Shown in pieces: positions 24,342 through 33,757 of a stretch of 64,000 nt of DNA. Every line of letters begins with the position of its first letter. Position 1 is the stretch's first letter. The notes below the pieces were generated by a model. The model made no database searches and had not been told where the DNA came from. It worked only from the letters and a program-made list of their open reading frames with translations. The position numbers and the translations under genes are program-made. Source of the stretch: Trichococcus shcherbakoviae (GTDB lineage Bacteria; Bacillota; Bacilli; Lactobacillales; Aerococcaceae); NCBI RefSeq assembly GCF_963666195.1, contig NZ_OY762653.1:2220501-2284500 (forward strand). The letters are read 5' to 3'.

Positions 24342-25319
24342 ATGGAACTGCAGGAAAGGTACATCGCGGCCGGCCTGAAACATATACCGCCGACCGAAAA
24401 AGATGGAGTGGAAAGGGCCATGCGCCGCATCATTGCGGAGCGGCTTCAGGAACGCGGCGATGCTTCCGAAGAAACGGAACGCGAAGTGTTGAGGGGATTG
24501 GGGAGTCCGAGGATTCTGGCTGAAAAGCAACTGAGTGAACCGCCCCATCTGATCGGACCGGAACTCTACGGCACCTACATGTTGATCGTAAAAATCGTCA
24601 TGACGGTGGCGGTCATTGGCACGCTGATCGGAAATACCGTCGATTTCATCGTCAATGATGTGGAATTGCTGCGTTATTTCGCCATAAGTTTCGCGACGGC
24701 AATAAGTGCGGCAATCGGTGCCTTCGGGTGGGTGACGCTCGTGTTCGCCATCATGGAAAGGACGGCAAAAGAGAAGATCCTTAGAGAAATCCAGGAAGAC
24801 TGGAGTCTGGCTGATCTGCCCGAGAAGGAAGTTCCGCAGAAACCGTTCAGCAGGATTGGGGTCATCATCGGCATCATCTTTACGGTGCTTTTCCTCGTCC
24901 TCGTCAACCAATACAGCCAGCTGCTGGGATTCTACTATTCACTGGACGGCAGCATCCAGGAAATGATTCCGGTGTTGAATCAGGAAGTGTTCCGTAGTTA
25001 CCTGCCTTACATCAACGCCATGTTGGTGCTGCAATTGCTGTTCTCCGCCAGCAAACTCGTTTTCAGGAAGTGGACCTATCCGGTCGCGACCGCCAATCTG
25101 ATTTTAAATGTGCTTTCGTTTGTATTGTTGTGGTTCATCCTTCAAGATACAGCCATCCTGAATCCGGAGCTCGTCACGAAAATCGCCGAAGCCACGGATG
25201 GGCAAAGGGTGCTCAATACTGCATTCAACTCGATCAAAGCTGTATTCCTGTTCATCTTCCTGCTGGACTCGTTCGAAGGTTTCCATGATGCCTACAAAAA
25301 CAGCAAAAAGCCGGTCTGA
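24342..25319 (+). CDS. HAAS-like membrane protein
   Basis: The 325-residue protein begins with a helical cytoplasmic region (ELQERYIAAGLKHIPPTEKD and RRIIAERLQERG) that resembles the HAAS signalling domain, followed by six or so membrane helices. HAAS proteins are usually paired with a PadR regulator, but none lies upstream here. Function unknown. It starts 20 bases after the rtcB stop with AGAGGGAC before ATG, so it may share that transcript. Confidence 0.6.
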   Translation: MELQERYIAAGLKHIPPTEKDGVERAMRRIIAERLQERGDASEETEREVLRGLGSPRILAEKQLSEPPHLIGPELYGTYMLIVKIVMTVAVIGTLIGNTVDFIVNDVELLRYFAISFATAISAAIGAFGWVTLVFAIMERTAKEKILREIQEDWSLADLPEKEVPQKPFSRIGVIIGIIFTVLFLVLVNQYSQLLGFYYSLDGSIQEMIPVLNQEVFRSYLPYINAMLVLQLLFSASKLVFRKWTYPVATANLILNVLSFVLLWFILQDTAILNPELVTKIAEATDGQRVLNTAFNSIKAVFLFIFLLDSFEGFHDAYKNSKKPV

Positions 25320-25360
25320 ACCGGCAAACAATTGCTGCGGGTATGTGAAAAGAGGAGCGG

Positions 25361-25372
25361 ATGTTCTATAAT
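25361..25372 (+). promoter_or_regulatory. -10 region shared in sequence with the photolyase promoter
   Basis: ATGTTCTATAAT (TATAAT at 25367-25372) preceded by GGAGCGG. The photolyase promoter at 7431-7442 has the identical ATGTTCTATAAT preceded by GGAGCG, and both continue with GAAT and ACAAA-like bases. Confidence 0.45.
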
Positions 25373-25441
25373 GGGAATGCAAAACAAAACGGTTATTCCG
25401 CTGAGCGGTGGACCGGTATTTTTGGAGGGAACCAATTAATC

Positions 25442-25813
25442 ATGGAACAGACAAAAGCAAAAGAATACATCCTTTACAACGAAGTCACGAACGAATATCT
25501 GACGCGCGTCACCTTTATGGGCAGCACCGTCTATAAGACGACGACGCTCGATTTGGCGATGCGTTTCTCCGAGCAGGATAAGGAAAACTTGGAGGCGATG
25601 GGAGCCGGCAATCCGGAAAAGGTGCTGAACAACATCGAAGCGACGGCCTTCGGAAACGACAGCGATGTGAAGGAAACATATAGACTGTCCAACTTGAGCT
25701 TCCTGTCGATCAACGACTTGACGCTGGAGGAAAGGGCAGCCTTCGATCAGGAAATCGAAGAAGGCAAAAAGAAAGCCGCGAGGATTCATTGCTGCCGGAT
25801 CGTCAGCAGATAA
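25442..25813 (+). CDS. protein of unknown function
   Basis: A 123-residue soluble protein (EYILYNEVTNEYLTRVTF near the N-terminus) that I do not recognise. It is acidic in the middle and ends with a basic CCRIVSR tail that looks atypical, so the 3' end could be frameshifted. The start at 25442 has GGAGGG 12 bases upstream; the earlier ATG at 25361 is part of the -10 region. It stands alone between the HAAS-like gene and a long intergenic stretch. Confidence 0.6.
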   Translation: MEQTKAKEYILYNEVTNEYLTRVTFMGSTVYKTTTLDLAMRFSEQDKENLEAMGAGNPEKVLNNIEATAFGNDSDVKETYRLSNLSFLSINDLTLEERAAFDQEIEEGKKKAARIHCCRIVSR

Positions 25814-25988
25814 TCCGCCAAGACGCAGCAAGCAGCAATCAATCAAACCAGTCATTATTCAGGACAGAGCAGTAGGCAAATTTTTAGGTCAGGTTGCACA
25901 AGCCAGCCCCGTAAAAAGGCTGCTGCTGACTTCGAATGACACTCCTCGACGGATGGGCGAGGAACGCCAGCGAAAAGGCAAAAAAACG

Positions 25989-26038
25989 GGGCTGTATCAA
26001 ACCAGAAGATAATTTTCTGGTTTGATACAGCCCTTTTC
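25989..26038 (+). terminator. rho-independent terminator
   Basis: GGGCTGTATCAAACCAGAA and TTCTGGTTTGATACAGCCC form a 19-bp perfect stem followed by TTTTC. Confidence 0.8.
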
Positions 26039-26065
26039 TATGGAAAAATGAATTTATGCTGACGA

Positions 26066-26196
26066 TTAGCTCCGGGCAGGAGATCTTCCGCCGGAGCTAA
26101 ACAACAAAAAAGAGCATCACCTCCGACCACTACGGCTTCGCAGGAGAACAGCCACCAATTCCGACTCCAGCTCCGGCCAGCATTCTCTCACCGGAG
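26066..26196. repeat. CCGG-armed hairpin repeats
   Basis: TTAGCTCCGG (26066-26075) pairs with CCGGAGCTAA (26091-26100); a second pair CTCCGG (26171-26176) and CCGGAG (26191-26196) follows. Similar hairpins with CCGG arms and a purine-rich GAGG core occur near 51.0 and 61.8 kb. No gene fits in 25814-26283; apart from these and the terminators I see nothing else there. Confidence 0.6.
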
Positions 26197-26237
26197 TTGA
26201 AGTTGAGCTACCCGGCATCCCTGCCACCAAAGCAGAA

Positions 26238-26270
26238 AAAAGAGGCTATCTCTTATGAGACGGCCCCGTT
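26238..26270 (-). terminator. probable terminator of the acetate transporter gene
   Basis: On the minus strand GGCCGTCTC and GAGATAGCC form an imperfect stem followed by TCTTTTTTC. Confidence 0.45.
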
Positions 26271-26283
26271 CTTGTTTCATATT

Positions 26284-26931
26284 TTATTTGCTTGTTGCTA
26301 CTTCGACTTTTGCTGCCTTCTTAACAGTCGTCACATTGCCCAACGGCAGGACTTCTTCGCCATAGACTTCGTTCAAAACTTGTGCCAATGCGCCGTAGAT
26401 TGCTGAGAATCCGCAGAAGATACCTTCGTAACCCGCGATAGTCGCAATCATTTCATTGCCTGTGAAGTCTCCCAAAGCAAGCAAGAAGAAAAGCAATGTT
26501 AATGAACCGAAGACGATCTGCAGGTTTTTGCTGATGCGCAATGTTCCGACGAACATGCCCAACGTGAACAGACCCCACATGAACAGGTAAGCAGCCATCG
26601 CTTGAGCCGAAGCCGCTTCGCCCATGCCAAGTCCAGGCATAACGATCGTTCCGACAAGGGAAAGCCAGAAGAAACCGTAAGAAGTGAAGGCAGTTGCGCC
26701 GAAAGTGTTGTTTTTCTTGAATTCCATGATGCCGGCAATGACTTGCGCCATGCCACCGAAGAAAATGCCCATAGCCAAAATCATCGTGTTCATCGGGAAG
26801 TAACCTGCATTGTGGATGTTCAACAGGACTGTTGTCATTCCGAAGCCCAATAAGCCAAGCGGCGCTGGATTAGCAGTGAATTCTTTCAAGCTGACGATCG
26901 TGTTGTTCTGTGTATTTGATGCGTTTTTCAT
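26284..26931 (-). CDS. acetate uptake transporter (GPR1/FUN34/SatP family)
   Basis: A 215-residue six-helix membrane protein. The family signature [18 protein letters not shown] is at the N-terminus, then [22 protein letters not shown] and SYGFFWLSL. Members form hexamers that move acetate and succinate with protons. I place the start at 26931 ([10 protein letters not shown]) after AAAGGAGAAC; a longer frame to 27186 lies in the promoter region. The C-terminal [21 protein letters not shown] tail is hydrophilic. Single gene with its own promoter. Confidence 0.9.
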   Translation of the reverse strand: MKNASNTQNNTIVSLKEFTANPAPLGLLGFGMTTVLLNIHNAGYFPMNTMILAMGIFFGGMAQVIAGIMEFKKNNTFGATAFTSYGFFWLSLVGTIVMPGLGMGEAASAQAMAAYLFMWGLFTLGMFVGTLRISKNLQIVFGSLTLLFFLLALGDFTGNEMIATIAGYEGIFCGFSAIYGALAQVLNEVYGEEVLPLGNVTTVKKAAKVEVATSK

Positions 26932-26980
26932 TAGTAGTCCGTTCTCCTTTGATTTCAAATCTGAAAATAATGTCAGGGTG

Positions 26981-27009
26981 ATTATATCCATATTGCTTGC
27001 TGTCGTCAA
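26981..27009 (-). promoter_or_regulatory. promoter of the acetate transporter gene
   Basis: Reading the minus strand, TTGACG (plus 27004-27009) and TATAAT (plus 26981-26986) are 17 bases apart, 50 bases before the start codon. Confidence 0.75.
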
Positions 27010-27151
27010 TCTGTTTCGTTGAAAGTACACCAAAAGTTCATTTTTAATACGACGGTAAGTGCGTCTGGGTGTCAGCGTTCTTTCTATGTAAGTGCTGTGA
27101 AGAAGTGATTCTGCAGAGAAAATAATAAAACGATTTTGAGGATTCGAAAGG

Positions 27152-28024
27152 ATGGAAGAGAAAATGATAGCGATAAAGAAAATCATTGCGGTCGGCGGGG
27201 TTCTGCTCGGGACTGTCGGAGTTGTGCATGCCTATCTGCGCATGGCGCCTTCCAAAGCCGCTGGGGAATTTGCCGATTTGGCGGAGGATTTATTGAAGGA
27301 AACGGAGCCGGCAAAGGGTCGCTTCACAGAAACAGATATTGCGACGCTACCCGGCCCTGTCCGACGTCATCTACGCCGTTGCGGATATCTCGGGAAACCG
27401 AAAATGGCCTACATGAAGGTAGTTTTTCCGAATGTCTCCTTTTCGCTCGGAAAGGGAAAAAAGGCCATCAATATTGCGTATACACAATATAATTTTGTGG
27501 ACGGTCCCGACCGGATCGCCTACATCGACAGTTCACTCTATGGCGTACCTTTCGAAGGGGTTGATGCCTATGTCGACGGCAAGGGCTCGATGAAAGGGAT
27601 TTTGGCAAAAAATATCACACTGTTCGACATTGACGGAGAAGCGATGGACAAGGCCAGTCTGGTGACGTTCCTGTCCGAGTGCCTCTTCGTTCCGAATGCG
27701 GCTCTTCAGGACTACATCCGCTGGGAGGCAATCGATGCGCACCACGCCAAAGCAGTGATCACGGCGCACGGCACCACTGCGGAAGGGGTCTTCACTTTCA
27801 ATGAAGATGATGAAATGATTGCCTTTTCGACCAACGACCGGGAAGCTACGACGATGGATGGAAAAAGTGAAAAAGTCAGATGGTCAGCCATCTGCGGTGG
27901 ATACAAGGAAATCAATGGCATTCGTCAGCCGACGGATCTGAAGGCGGTCTGGCACTATGACGAAGGGGATTTCACTTACTTTGATGCGAAAGCTGCGATG
28001 ATGAGTTATGACAAACAAGAATGA
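27152..28024 (+). CDS. DUF6544/DUF6920 family protein
   Basis: A 290-residue protein with one N-terminal hydrophobic segment (about residues 5-30), then a domain marked by [39 protein letters not shown] and [20 protein letters not shown], as in the DUF6544/6920 family. Function unknown; probably membrane-anchored. GAGGA lies 9 bases before the ATG used here; an ATG four codons later is possible. The 3' end overlaps the P-type ATPase gene by 17 bases, so the two are coupled. Confidence 0.75.
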   Translation: MEEKMIAIKKIIAVGGVLLGTVGVVHAYLRMAPSKAAGEFADLAEDLLKETEPAKGRFTETDIATLPGPVRRHLRRCGYLGKPKMAYMKVVFPNVSFSLGKGKKAINIAYTQYNFVDGPDRIAYIDSSLYGVPFEGVDAYVDGKGSMKGILAKNITLFDIDGEAMDKASLVTFLSECLFVPNAALQDYIRWEAIDAHHAKAVITAHGTTAEGVFTFNEDDEMIAFSTNDREATTMDGKSEKVRWSAICGGYKEINGIRQPTDLKAVWHYDEGDFTYFDAKAAMMSYDKQE

Positions 28025-30452
28025 TTGGAATGAATGGAAAGGATTGACGGAAGCGGAAGCGGCTGAGCGGAGAGTCCGATATGGACCAAACGCGCTGCCG
28101 GTACCGAAGCATCGCCTCCTTAGGCTGATCGCAAGGCAATTCCGGGGCATCTTCAATCTTATGCTATTGATTGCGGCGGGAGTGACCTTTTCTTTGGGTG
28201 AGCCGATCGACGGCGCCTTTATCCTGTTGTTTGTGTTCCTCGGGACAGCGCTCAACGTCTATCAGGAGCACAAATCGAATCAGGCGGCCGATAAATTGAA
28301 AGCCTATCTGCTGAGCACGATCACGGTGATGAGGGACGGAGTGGAAACGGAAGTGCCGACCGAGATGTTGGTGCCCGGGGACATCCTGAAGCTCGAGTCG
28401 GGCGATATCGTCCCTGCAGACGCCATTGTCCGCGAAGACCGCGATCTGCTGGTGGATGAAACGACTTTTACGGGAGAGTCCATTCCGGTTACGAAACGTG
28501 CGTCCGCGTCAAGCGCAGCCGTTGCCGACAAAGCGACGGTTGCCGCCGATGAAGAGCGCCTGCTGCAAGGGATTGTGATCGTGCGGGGGAATGCATTGGC
28601 TGAAATCACCGCAATCGGTCAGGAAACGCAGTTGGCCCATATCGCTTCAACGGCATCCACCGTCCAGGCGGAGAGCGAACTCGTCAAGAGCGTGGATAAA
28701 ATCAGCAACTTCATCATGAAAGTGACGCTGCTGACGCTCGGATTCGTCGTGGTGGCTAACATCCTGATTGAAGGCCGGCAGGCGGATGTCACGGGCCTGC
28801 TGATTTTTGCGATCGCGTTGGCCGTTTCGGCCATACCGGAAGCTTTGCCTTTGGTGCTGACGTTCTCGCTTTCACGGGGAGCCTTGGAATTCGCCAAACG
28901 CGACGTCATCGTCAAGCGGCTTTCCGCGGTCCAGGATTTGGGATCCGTCAATCTGTTGTGCACCGACAAAACCGGTACAATCACGGAAAATCATCTTGTA
29001 TTCAGCAATGTTTATCCGATGGCGGAATCACCCTACGATCCACTGGTCTTGGCGCGGTTGGCCGCCATCAATCTGCATGAGCGTATACCGGAACCTTTCG
29101 ACCACGCAAGCGATGAGGCCCTCACACACGAACAACGGCAGATTGTGGAGCGCTACAGTCTCGTGCAGGAGGAGGCTTTCGATCCGGCGCTGCGCAGCAA
29201 CGGTGCGATCGTGAAACAAGCAGACGGCAAAATGCTGCATATCCGACGCGGGAGCCCGGAATATTTCTTCGGGGAAGGTTTGATTCCCCGGGATGCAGTT
29301 GCGAATTGGTTAGAGGCGGAGGAAGAAAAGGGGCACCGGGTACTGGGCGTGAGCTACGATGACGGCAGCGGTGCGCGTTTCGGCGGATTTGTCTCTTTCG
29401 TGGACCGCATCAAGGATTCCACTATTGCGACCGTAGCGGCCGCAAAACAGATGAACGTCGCCATCACGGTCATCACCGGGGATGCTTTGAAGGTTGCCGA
29501 GGCCGTCGGAAGGGAAGCCGGTCTGGTGACGGAGAGCGCTGAAGTTACGGAGGCTGCCGCCTTTTTGGCATTGCCGCTTGCCGAAAGGAAGAAACGCCTG
29601 TCCTCCATCCGCGTCTTTGCCCGGACAACGCCGGAGCAGAAACTGGAATTGATCCAATTGCTGAAGGAACAGTTCACGGTCGGTTACTTGGGTGAAGGGA
29701 TCAATGATGCACCAGCCCTGAAGGCGGCACATGTCTCGATGGTCGTGCAGTCCGCAGCGGATGTCGCCCGTGAGACCGCCGATATCGTATTGCTGCAGAA
29801 CGATCTGCGGGTCATCGTCGAAGGCATCCGCTTCGGACGGGAAACGCACGCCAACACGATGAAATACATCCGCGCCACTTTGATCTCGAACTTCGGGAAT
29901 TTCTATGCGGTCGCGATCGGCTCGCTCTTCATCAGCTTTTTGCCGATGTTGCCGAAACAGCTGCTGCTCCTGAATCTGCTTTCCGATTTTCCGATGATGG
30001 CCATCGCTTTTGACCGCGTATCGGCCCAGGAAGTGGAACGGCCGCAGCGCTATGATCTGCATTCCCTCTACATCATTTTCGTCACGATGGGACTTGTGAG
30101 CACGGTCTTCGATTTCATTTGCTTTGGGCTGTTCTATCGGATTTCCCCGGCAGTGCTGCAGACCAACTGGTTCATCGCCAGCGTTCTGACTGAGATATTG
30201 TTGATGCTTTCCATCCGCTCCTTGGCGCCAATCACCAAAGCTGGCTGGCCGGCACCGTCGATCGTGGTTCTATCGGTGATCGCCATGGTACTTGCCGTAG
30301 GATTGCCGATGATCCCCGCTACTGCCGCCTTCTTTGAATTCCAAACGCCGACAATGGCGCATTTGGGGATCATCTTGGGGATCGCCTTCGCGTATCTTAT
30401 CGTTACGGAACTCGTCAAACGTCCATTGTCAGGTTTCGTCAAAAAGAAATGA
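28008..30452 (+). CDS. cation-translocating P-type ATPase
   Basis: An 814-residue P2/P3-type ATPase: N-terminal cation-ATPase domain (LTEAEAAERRVRYGPNALP), TFTGES actuator loop, phosphorylation motif CTDKTGTITEN, and six C-terminal helices. Helix 4 reads AIPEALPLVLTFSL, between the PEGLP of Ca2+ pumps and the PEMLP of MgtA, so the ion cannot be fixed; Mg2+, Ca2+ or H+ are possible. The hinge motif is GEGINDAPALK rather than the usual GDGINDAPAL, a Glu for Asp change that may mark a subfamily. The start overlaps the previous gene; a SHOCT-domain protein follows. Confidence 0.85.
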   Translation: MTNKNDWNEWKGLTEAEAAERRVRYGPNALPVPKHRLLRLIARQFRGIFNLMLLIAAGVTFSLGEPIDGAFILLFVFLGTALNVYQEHKSNQAADKLKAYLLSTITVMRDGVETEVPTEMLVPGDILKLESGDIVPADAIVREDRDLLVDETTFTGESIPVTKRASASSAAVADKATVAADEERLLQGIVIVRGNALAEITAIGQETQLAHIASTASTVQAESELVKSVDKISNFIMKVTLLTLGFVVVANILIEGRQADVTGLLIFAIALAVSAIPEALPLVLTFSLSRGALEFAKRDVIVKRLSAVQDLGSVNLLCTDKTGTITENHLVFSNVYPMAESPYDPLVLARLAAINLHERIPEPFDHASDEALTHEQRQIVERYSLVQEEAFDPALRSNGAIVKQADGKMLHIRRGSPEYFFGEGLIPRDAVANWLEAEEEKGHRVLGVSYDDGSGARFGGFVSFVDRIKDSTIATVAAAKQMNVAITVITGDALKVAEAVGREAGLVTESAEVTEAAAFLALPLAERKKRLSSIRVFARTTPEQKLELIQLLKEQFTVGYLGEGINDAPALKAAHVSMVVQSAADVARETADIVLLQNDLRVIVEGIRFGRETHANTMKYIRATLISNFGNFYAVAIGSLFISFLPMLPKQLLLLNLLSDFPMMAIAFDRVSAQEVERPQRYDLHSLYIIFVTMGLVSTVFDFICFGLFYRISPAVLQTNWFIASVLTEILLMLSIRSLAPITKAGWPAPSIVVLSVIAMVLAVGLPMIPATAAFFEFQTPTMAHLGIILGIAFAYLIVTELVKRPLSGFVKKK

Positions 30453-30505
30453 GCTGTTCGAAAACGCAGGAATAGACCAGTAATTTGAAAGAGAAGGTGA
30501 GTGGT

Positions 30506-30769
30506 ATGCATCCTTTTTATGGGGCCGTAAACGAATTTTTTGCAGAAGGGTATTGGTGGGTCGGCTTGCTGTCGATGGCCATGTACCTAACCTTTTGGGC
30601 TGTCGTCATCCTTTTTGCGGTCAAGCTCTTCAAAAAATATTTCACCGATAGGCCAACTCCGCCAAAATCGGAGGAAGATTCGGCACTGAAGATCCTTCGC
30701 GAAAGGTATGCGCGCGGCGAAATCGATGCCGAGGAATTCAAACAGAAGAAAAGCGATTTGCTGGAATGA
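30506..30769 (+). CDS. small membrane protein with SHOCT domain
   Basis: An 87-residue protein with one hydrophobic helix (LLSMAMYLTFWAVVILFAV) followed by a C-terminal SHOCT motif, ALKILRERYARGEIDAEEFK, a short oligomerisation module. The ATG at 30506 follows GAAGGTGAGTGG; a TTG at 30485 is a weaker start. It is 53 bases after the P-type ATPase and may be a small partner, but this is a guess from position only. Confidence 0.75.
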   Translation: MHPFYGAVNEFFAEGYWWVGLLSMAMYLTFWAVVILFAVKLFKKYFTDRPTPPKSEEDSALKILRERYARGEIDAEEFKQKKSDLLE

Positions 30770-30807
30770 GGCAATAAGGAACAGTTTTGGCCTGGAAGGG
30801 GTGCATC

Positions 30808-30960
30808 ATGGAACTGCGTTCGTTGCTGCAATTGGCGTACTTTGGCGCTACAACGATTATATTCAAAAGGAAACGGCCGCTGTTGGGTTCCATCATCCTG
30901 ACCGACAAATGCAATTTGGCCTGCAAGCACTGCGCCGTCAGCAACATCACTAGGAGGTGA
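30808..30960 (+). pseudogene. truncated radical SAM gene (first 50 codons)
   Basis: The frame reads MELRSLLQLAYFGATT, then GSIILTDKCNLACKHCAVSN and stops after ITRR. CNLACKHC is an intact radical SAM CxxxCxxC cluster motif, normally followed by about 280 more residues, so only the head of a radical SAM protein is left. The stop codon lies inside the AGGAGGTGA that serves as ribosome site for the next radical SAM gene, as if a deletion had fused the head directly to the neighbour leader. GGAAGGGG precedes the ATG, so the peptide may still be made. Confidence 0.65.
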
Positions 30961-30964
30961 AGTT

Positions 30965-32218
30965 ATGCGTTGGACATCATTGTTGCGGATATACCTTACC
31001 CGCTCGTTCAAGCCTTTCGTATTTGAAGGGACCCATGAGAATACATTGGATTTTGAAAAACTGGATGATCTGGGGCTGTATGTGCATATCCCGTTCTGCC
31101 GTTCGTTGTGCAGTTTCTGCCCTTATTGCAAAGTGGTCCACAATAAACCGCAGGCGGATGCCTATAAGATTGCGCTGCTGAAGGAAATCGACCTGGTCTG
31201 CAAAGGGATGTCCGGCAAAAAACAGGCGACGAGTCTTTATTTCGGCGGAGGGACGCCGGCCATGATGTTGGACGATCTGAAGGACATCATCGCGAAGCTG
31301 AAACAATACTTCGTTCTGACGGGCGGAATCGGCGTGGAACTCCATCCCAGCGACATCACCGAAGGGAATCTGCAGAAATTGAGGGAGGCGGGGGTGACGA
31401 TGTTGAGCATCGGCATCCAATCCTTCCAGGAAGACTGCCTACGGAAAATCGGGAGAAGAAACGACTCATTCGTCGAAAAGATCCGTTTGGTGAGAAGTTC
31501 CGGCTTTGACGTAGTCGACGTGGACCTGATATTTGCCATCCCGGGTCAGACCGACGAGATTCTGGCGAATGACATCCATACGGCCTTCGCCAGCGGGGCG
31601 ACGCAAGTCTCGACTTATCCCTTCATCGACTTCACTTTCGCCGACAATGCCTACAAGCCGATGAGCGAAGAAGTAAAGCGGGAGATGCTGGAGCATTTGA
31701 CGGATTATTGCCATGCAAATGGCATCGAGCGGACATCGGTCTGGACGTTCGCGCAGCGGCAAACCGAAAAATATTCTTCCGTCACGCGGGATGCCTTTCT
31801 CGGATTCGGTGTTTCCGCAACCACGCTGCTGAAGGATATCTTCAAGATCAATACGTTTTCGATTCCCGAATACATCAAGCGGATTGAGGGCGATGCTTTG
31901 CCGACATCCTTGACGCTCCATTTCACCAAAAGGCAGCGGGCGGTCTATTACCTGTTCTGGAGTGCCTATGCAATGCGAATAGACGCCGACAGATTCGAGG
32001 AACTCATCGGCACCCCATTGAACAGGATGTTCGGACTGGAACTGTTCTTGGCGACCAAGTTAGGCTATCTTAAGAAAACAGGACGTGTCTACGAGCTGAC
32101 CGACAAGGCCGCTTATCTCTATCACGATGTCGAACAGGCGTATACCACAGCCTACATCGATAAGATGTGGCATATTTCAAGGCTACAGCCTTTCCCAGAA
32201 AAAATCATTTTGAAATAA
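30965..32218 (+). CDS. radical SAM protein, HemN/HemW-like
   Basis: A 417-residue radical SAM enzyme: LYVHIPFCRSLCSFCPYC holds the CxxxCxxC cluster motif with the family His-Ile-Pro-Phe-Cys lead, then YFGGGTPAMM (the GGGTP SAM site), IGIQSFQ and DVDLIFAIPGQT. These are the marks of coproporphyrinogen III oxidase-like proteins; HemW (heme chaperone) and other oxidases share them, so I avoid a gene symbol. AGGAGG is 9 bases before ATG. The N-terminal 20 residues are basic and amphipathic. No other heme genes are near. Confidence 0.85.
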   Translation: MRWTSLLRIYLTRSFKPFVFEGTHENTLDFEKLDDLGLYVHIPFCRSLCSFCPYCKVVHNKPQADAYKIALLKEIDLVCKGMSGKKQATSLYFGGGTPAMMLDDLKDIIAKLKQYFVLTGGIGVELHPSDITEGNLQKLREAGVTMLSIGIQSFQEDCLRKIGRRNDSFVEKIRLVRSSGFDVVDVDLIFAIPGQTDEILANDIHTAFASGATQVSTYPFIDFTFADNAYKPMSEEVKREMLEHLTDYCHANGIERTSVWTFAQRQTEKYSSVTRDAFLGFGVSATTLLKDIFKINTFSIPEYIKRIEGDALPTSLTLHFTKRQRAVYYLFWSAYAMRIDADRFEELIGTPLNRMFGLELFLATKLGYLKKTGRVYELTDKAAYLYHDVEQAYTTAYIDKMWHISRLQPFPEKIILK

Positions 32219-32231
32219 TTAAACGGCAAAG

Positions 32232-32263
32232 CAAAAAGGCTGATTCCGCATGGAGTCAGCCTT
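32232..32263 (-). terminator. terminator of the MFS gene
   Basis: AAGGCTGATTCC and GGAGTCAGCCTT with one mismatch, and a T run on the minus strand. Confidence 0.75.
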
Positions 32264-32292
32264 CTCGGGTATGGATCAGATGCAATGCGGAA

Positions 32293-33528
32293 TCAATTGT
32301 CCTCCGTGCGCAGCATCAGCACGCCTCCGATGATGAAGAGGAGGGAAATGCTGGCGAGCCCGTTGCGTGAATCGCCGGTCAATTGGCTCGTGAGCGCATA
32401 AAGCGCCGGACCCATGATGGCCGCGAATTTGCCGAGGATGTTGTAGAAACCGAAATATTCATTGGCGTTCTCCTTCGGCACAAGCTTGGCGAAATAGGAA
32501 CGCGACAGTGCCTGGATACCGCCTTGTGAAGTTGCGACCAGCGCAGCGAGGATCCAAAATTCTAGGGCTGTGGTCATGCGGAAAGCCAGCAGACAAGCAA
32601 ACAGATAAATGACGATGCCCACCAAAATCATCTTTTTGCTGCCGAAGCGCTTGGCCAGTACTCCGTAGAGGATCGTGAAAGGAAATGACAGAATCGGAAT
32701 CACCAGCACAGCAATCATCAGCATATCAGACACGACCCCGATACTGTCGCCGAAGACAGCTGCCATGTGGATGATTGTGTTCAGCCCATCGATGTAAAAG
32801 AAGTAGGCAATCAGGAACAGGAACATTTTCTTGTGGCTGCGGATCTGGTGCAGCGTTTTGTTAAGGCGGGCGAAACTGTCATGGATGATGTGTTCGCTGG
32901 CCGGGACAAAATAGCGCTGTTTCACATTGCGCAGCATCGGAATCGTGAAGACAATCCACCAAAATGCTGTGAACAGGAAGGAGGCTTTGACGGCGGTCGT
33001 CCTGGGAATGCCGATTTTCTCGCCGAACATGATCAGCAGGATCGAAAGCACGAATGGGATGGTACTGCCACCGATGTAACCCATCGCAAATCCGTAAGTG
33101 GAGACCCGATCCATCCGATCCTCTGTCGCGACATCCACCAAAAAGGCGTCATAGAAAATGTTCGCGCCTGAAAAGCCGATTGTCGTGAGCATATAGAAGG
33201 CAAGCAGCAGGCGCCAATCGTCCGTGAAGCTCAGTGCGGCGGTTGCGACAACACCTATCAGGAAGAAACTTTTGAACAGCCGCATTTTCCATTTCGGATA
33301 ATCACCTATCGTACCGAGGATCGGGGCGAATACTGCTATAGCCAAAGTCGCGGCAGAGGTCGCATAGCCCCAATAGGAATCCGCCAAGTTCGGGGCAATG
33401 CCTTCGCCGGTCGTGATCGATTTATAAAAAAGCGGCAGAATGACCGAGGAGATGATGATGGAGTAGGCGGAATTCGCCCAATCGTACATGATCCAACTTT
33501 TTTCCTGCAGCGAAAAACTTTTTAACAT
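32293..33528 (-). CDS. MFS transporter, Atg22/UMF1-like
   Basis: A 411-residue protein with about 12 helices. WIMYDWANSAYSIIISSVILPLFY is the typical N-terminus of the Atg22-like (UMF1) branch of the MFS (YDWANS motif), and GFSGANIFYDAFLVD, ATEDRMDRVSTYGFAMGYIG and SQGGIQALSRSYFAKLVP (shown as conserved blocks) agree. Bacterial members have no proven substrate; yeast Atg22 exports amino acids. The start at 33528 is preceded by GGAGGCGGAAGCC, better than the upstream TTG. Convergent with the radical SAM gene. Confidence 0.88.
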   Translation of the reverse strand: MLKSFSLQEKSWIMYDWANSAYSIIISSVILPLFYKSITTGEGIAPNLADSYWGYATSAATLAIAVFAPILGTIGDYPKWKMRLFKSFFLIGVVATAALSFTDDWRLLLAFYMLTTIGFSGANIFYDAFLVDVATEDRMDRVSTYGFAMGYIGGSTIPFVLSILLIMFGEKIGIPRTTAVKASFLFTAFWWIVFTIPMLRNVKQRYFVPASEHIIHDSFARLNKTLHQIRSHKKMFLFLIAYFFYIDGLNTIIHMAAVFGDSIGVVSDMLMIAVLVIPILSFPFTILYGVLAKRFGSKKMILVGIVIYLFACLLAFRMTTALEFWILAALVATSQGGIQALSRSYFAKLVPKENANEYFGFYNILGKFAAIMGPALYALTSQLTGDSRNGLASISLLFIIGGVLMLRTEDN

Positions 33529-33571
33529 GGCTTCCGCCTCCAATCACCTAAATTGGTATCGCTCTCATTTG

Positions 33572-33599
33572 TTTATAATTTATTTATAACAGTTGTTAA
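33572..33599 (-). promoter_or_regulatory. promoter of the MFS gene
   Basis: Minus-strand TTAACA (plus 33594-33599) and TATAAA (plus 33572-33577) with a 16-base spacer. Confidence 0.45.
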
Positions 33600-33757
33600 G
33601 GGATAGCACAAGCCCAAACCAGTCGAGCAGCCTAACTTTGCGGGAAAAATGAAAAATATGGTAAAATTCAGGTATAAAGAAAGACCAGTATTTGCTGCCG
33701 CTATCCAATCAAACACGTATATATGCAGAATAAGGAACAGAATGGAGGATGAAAATA

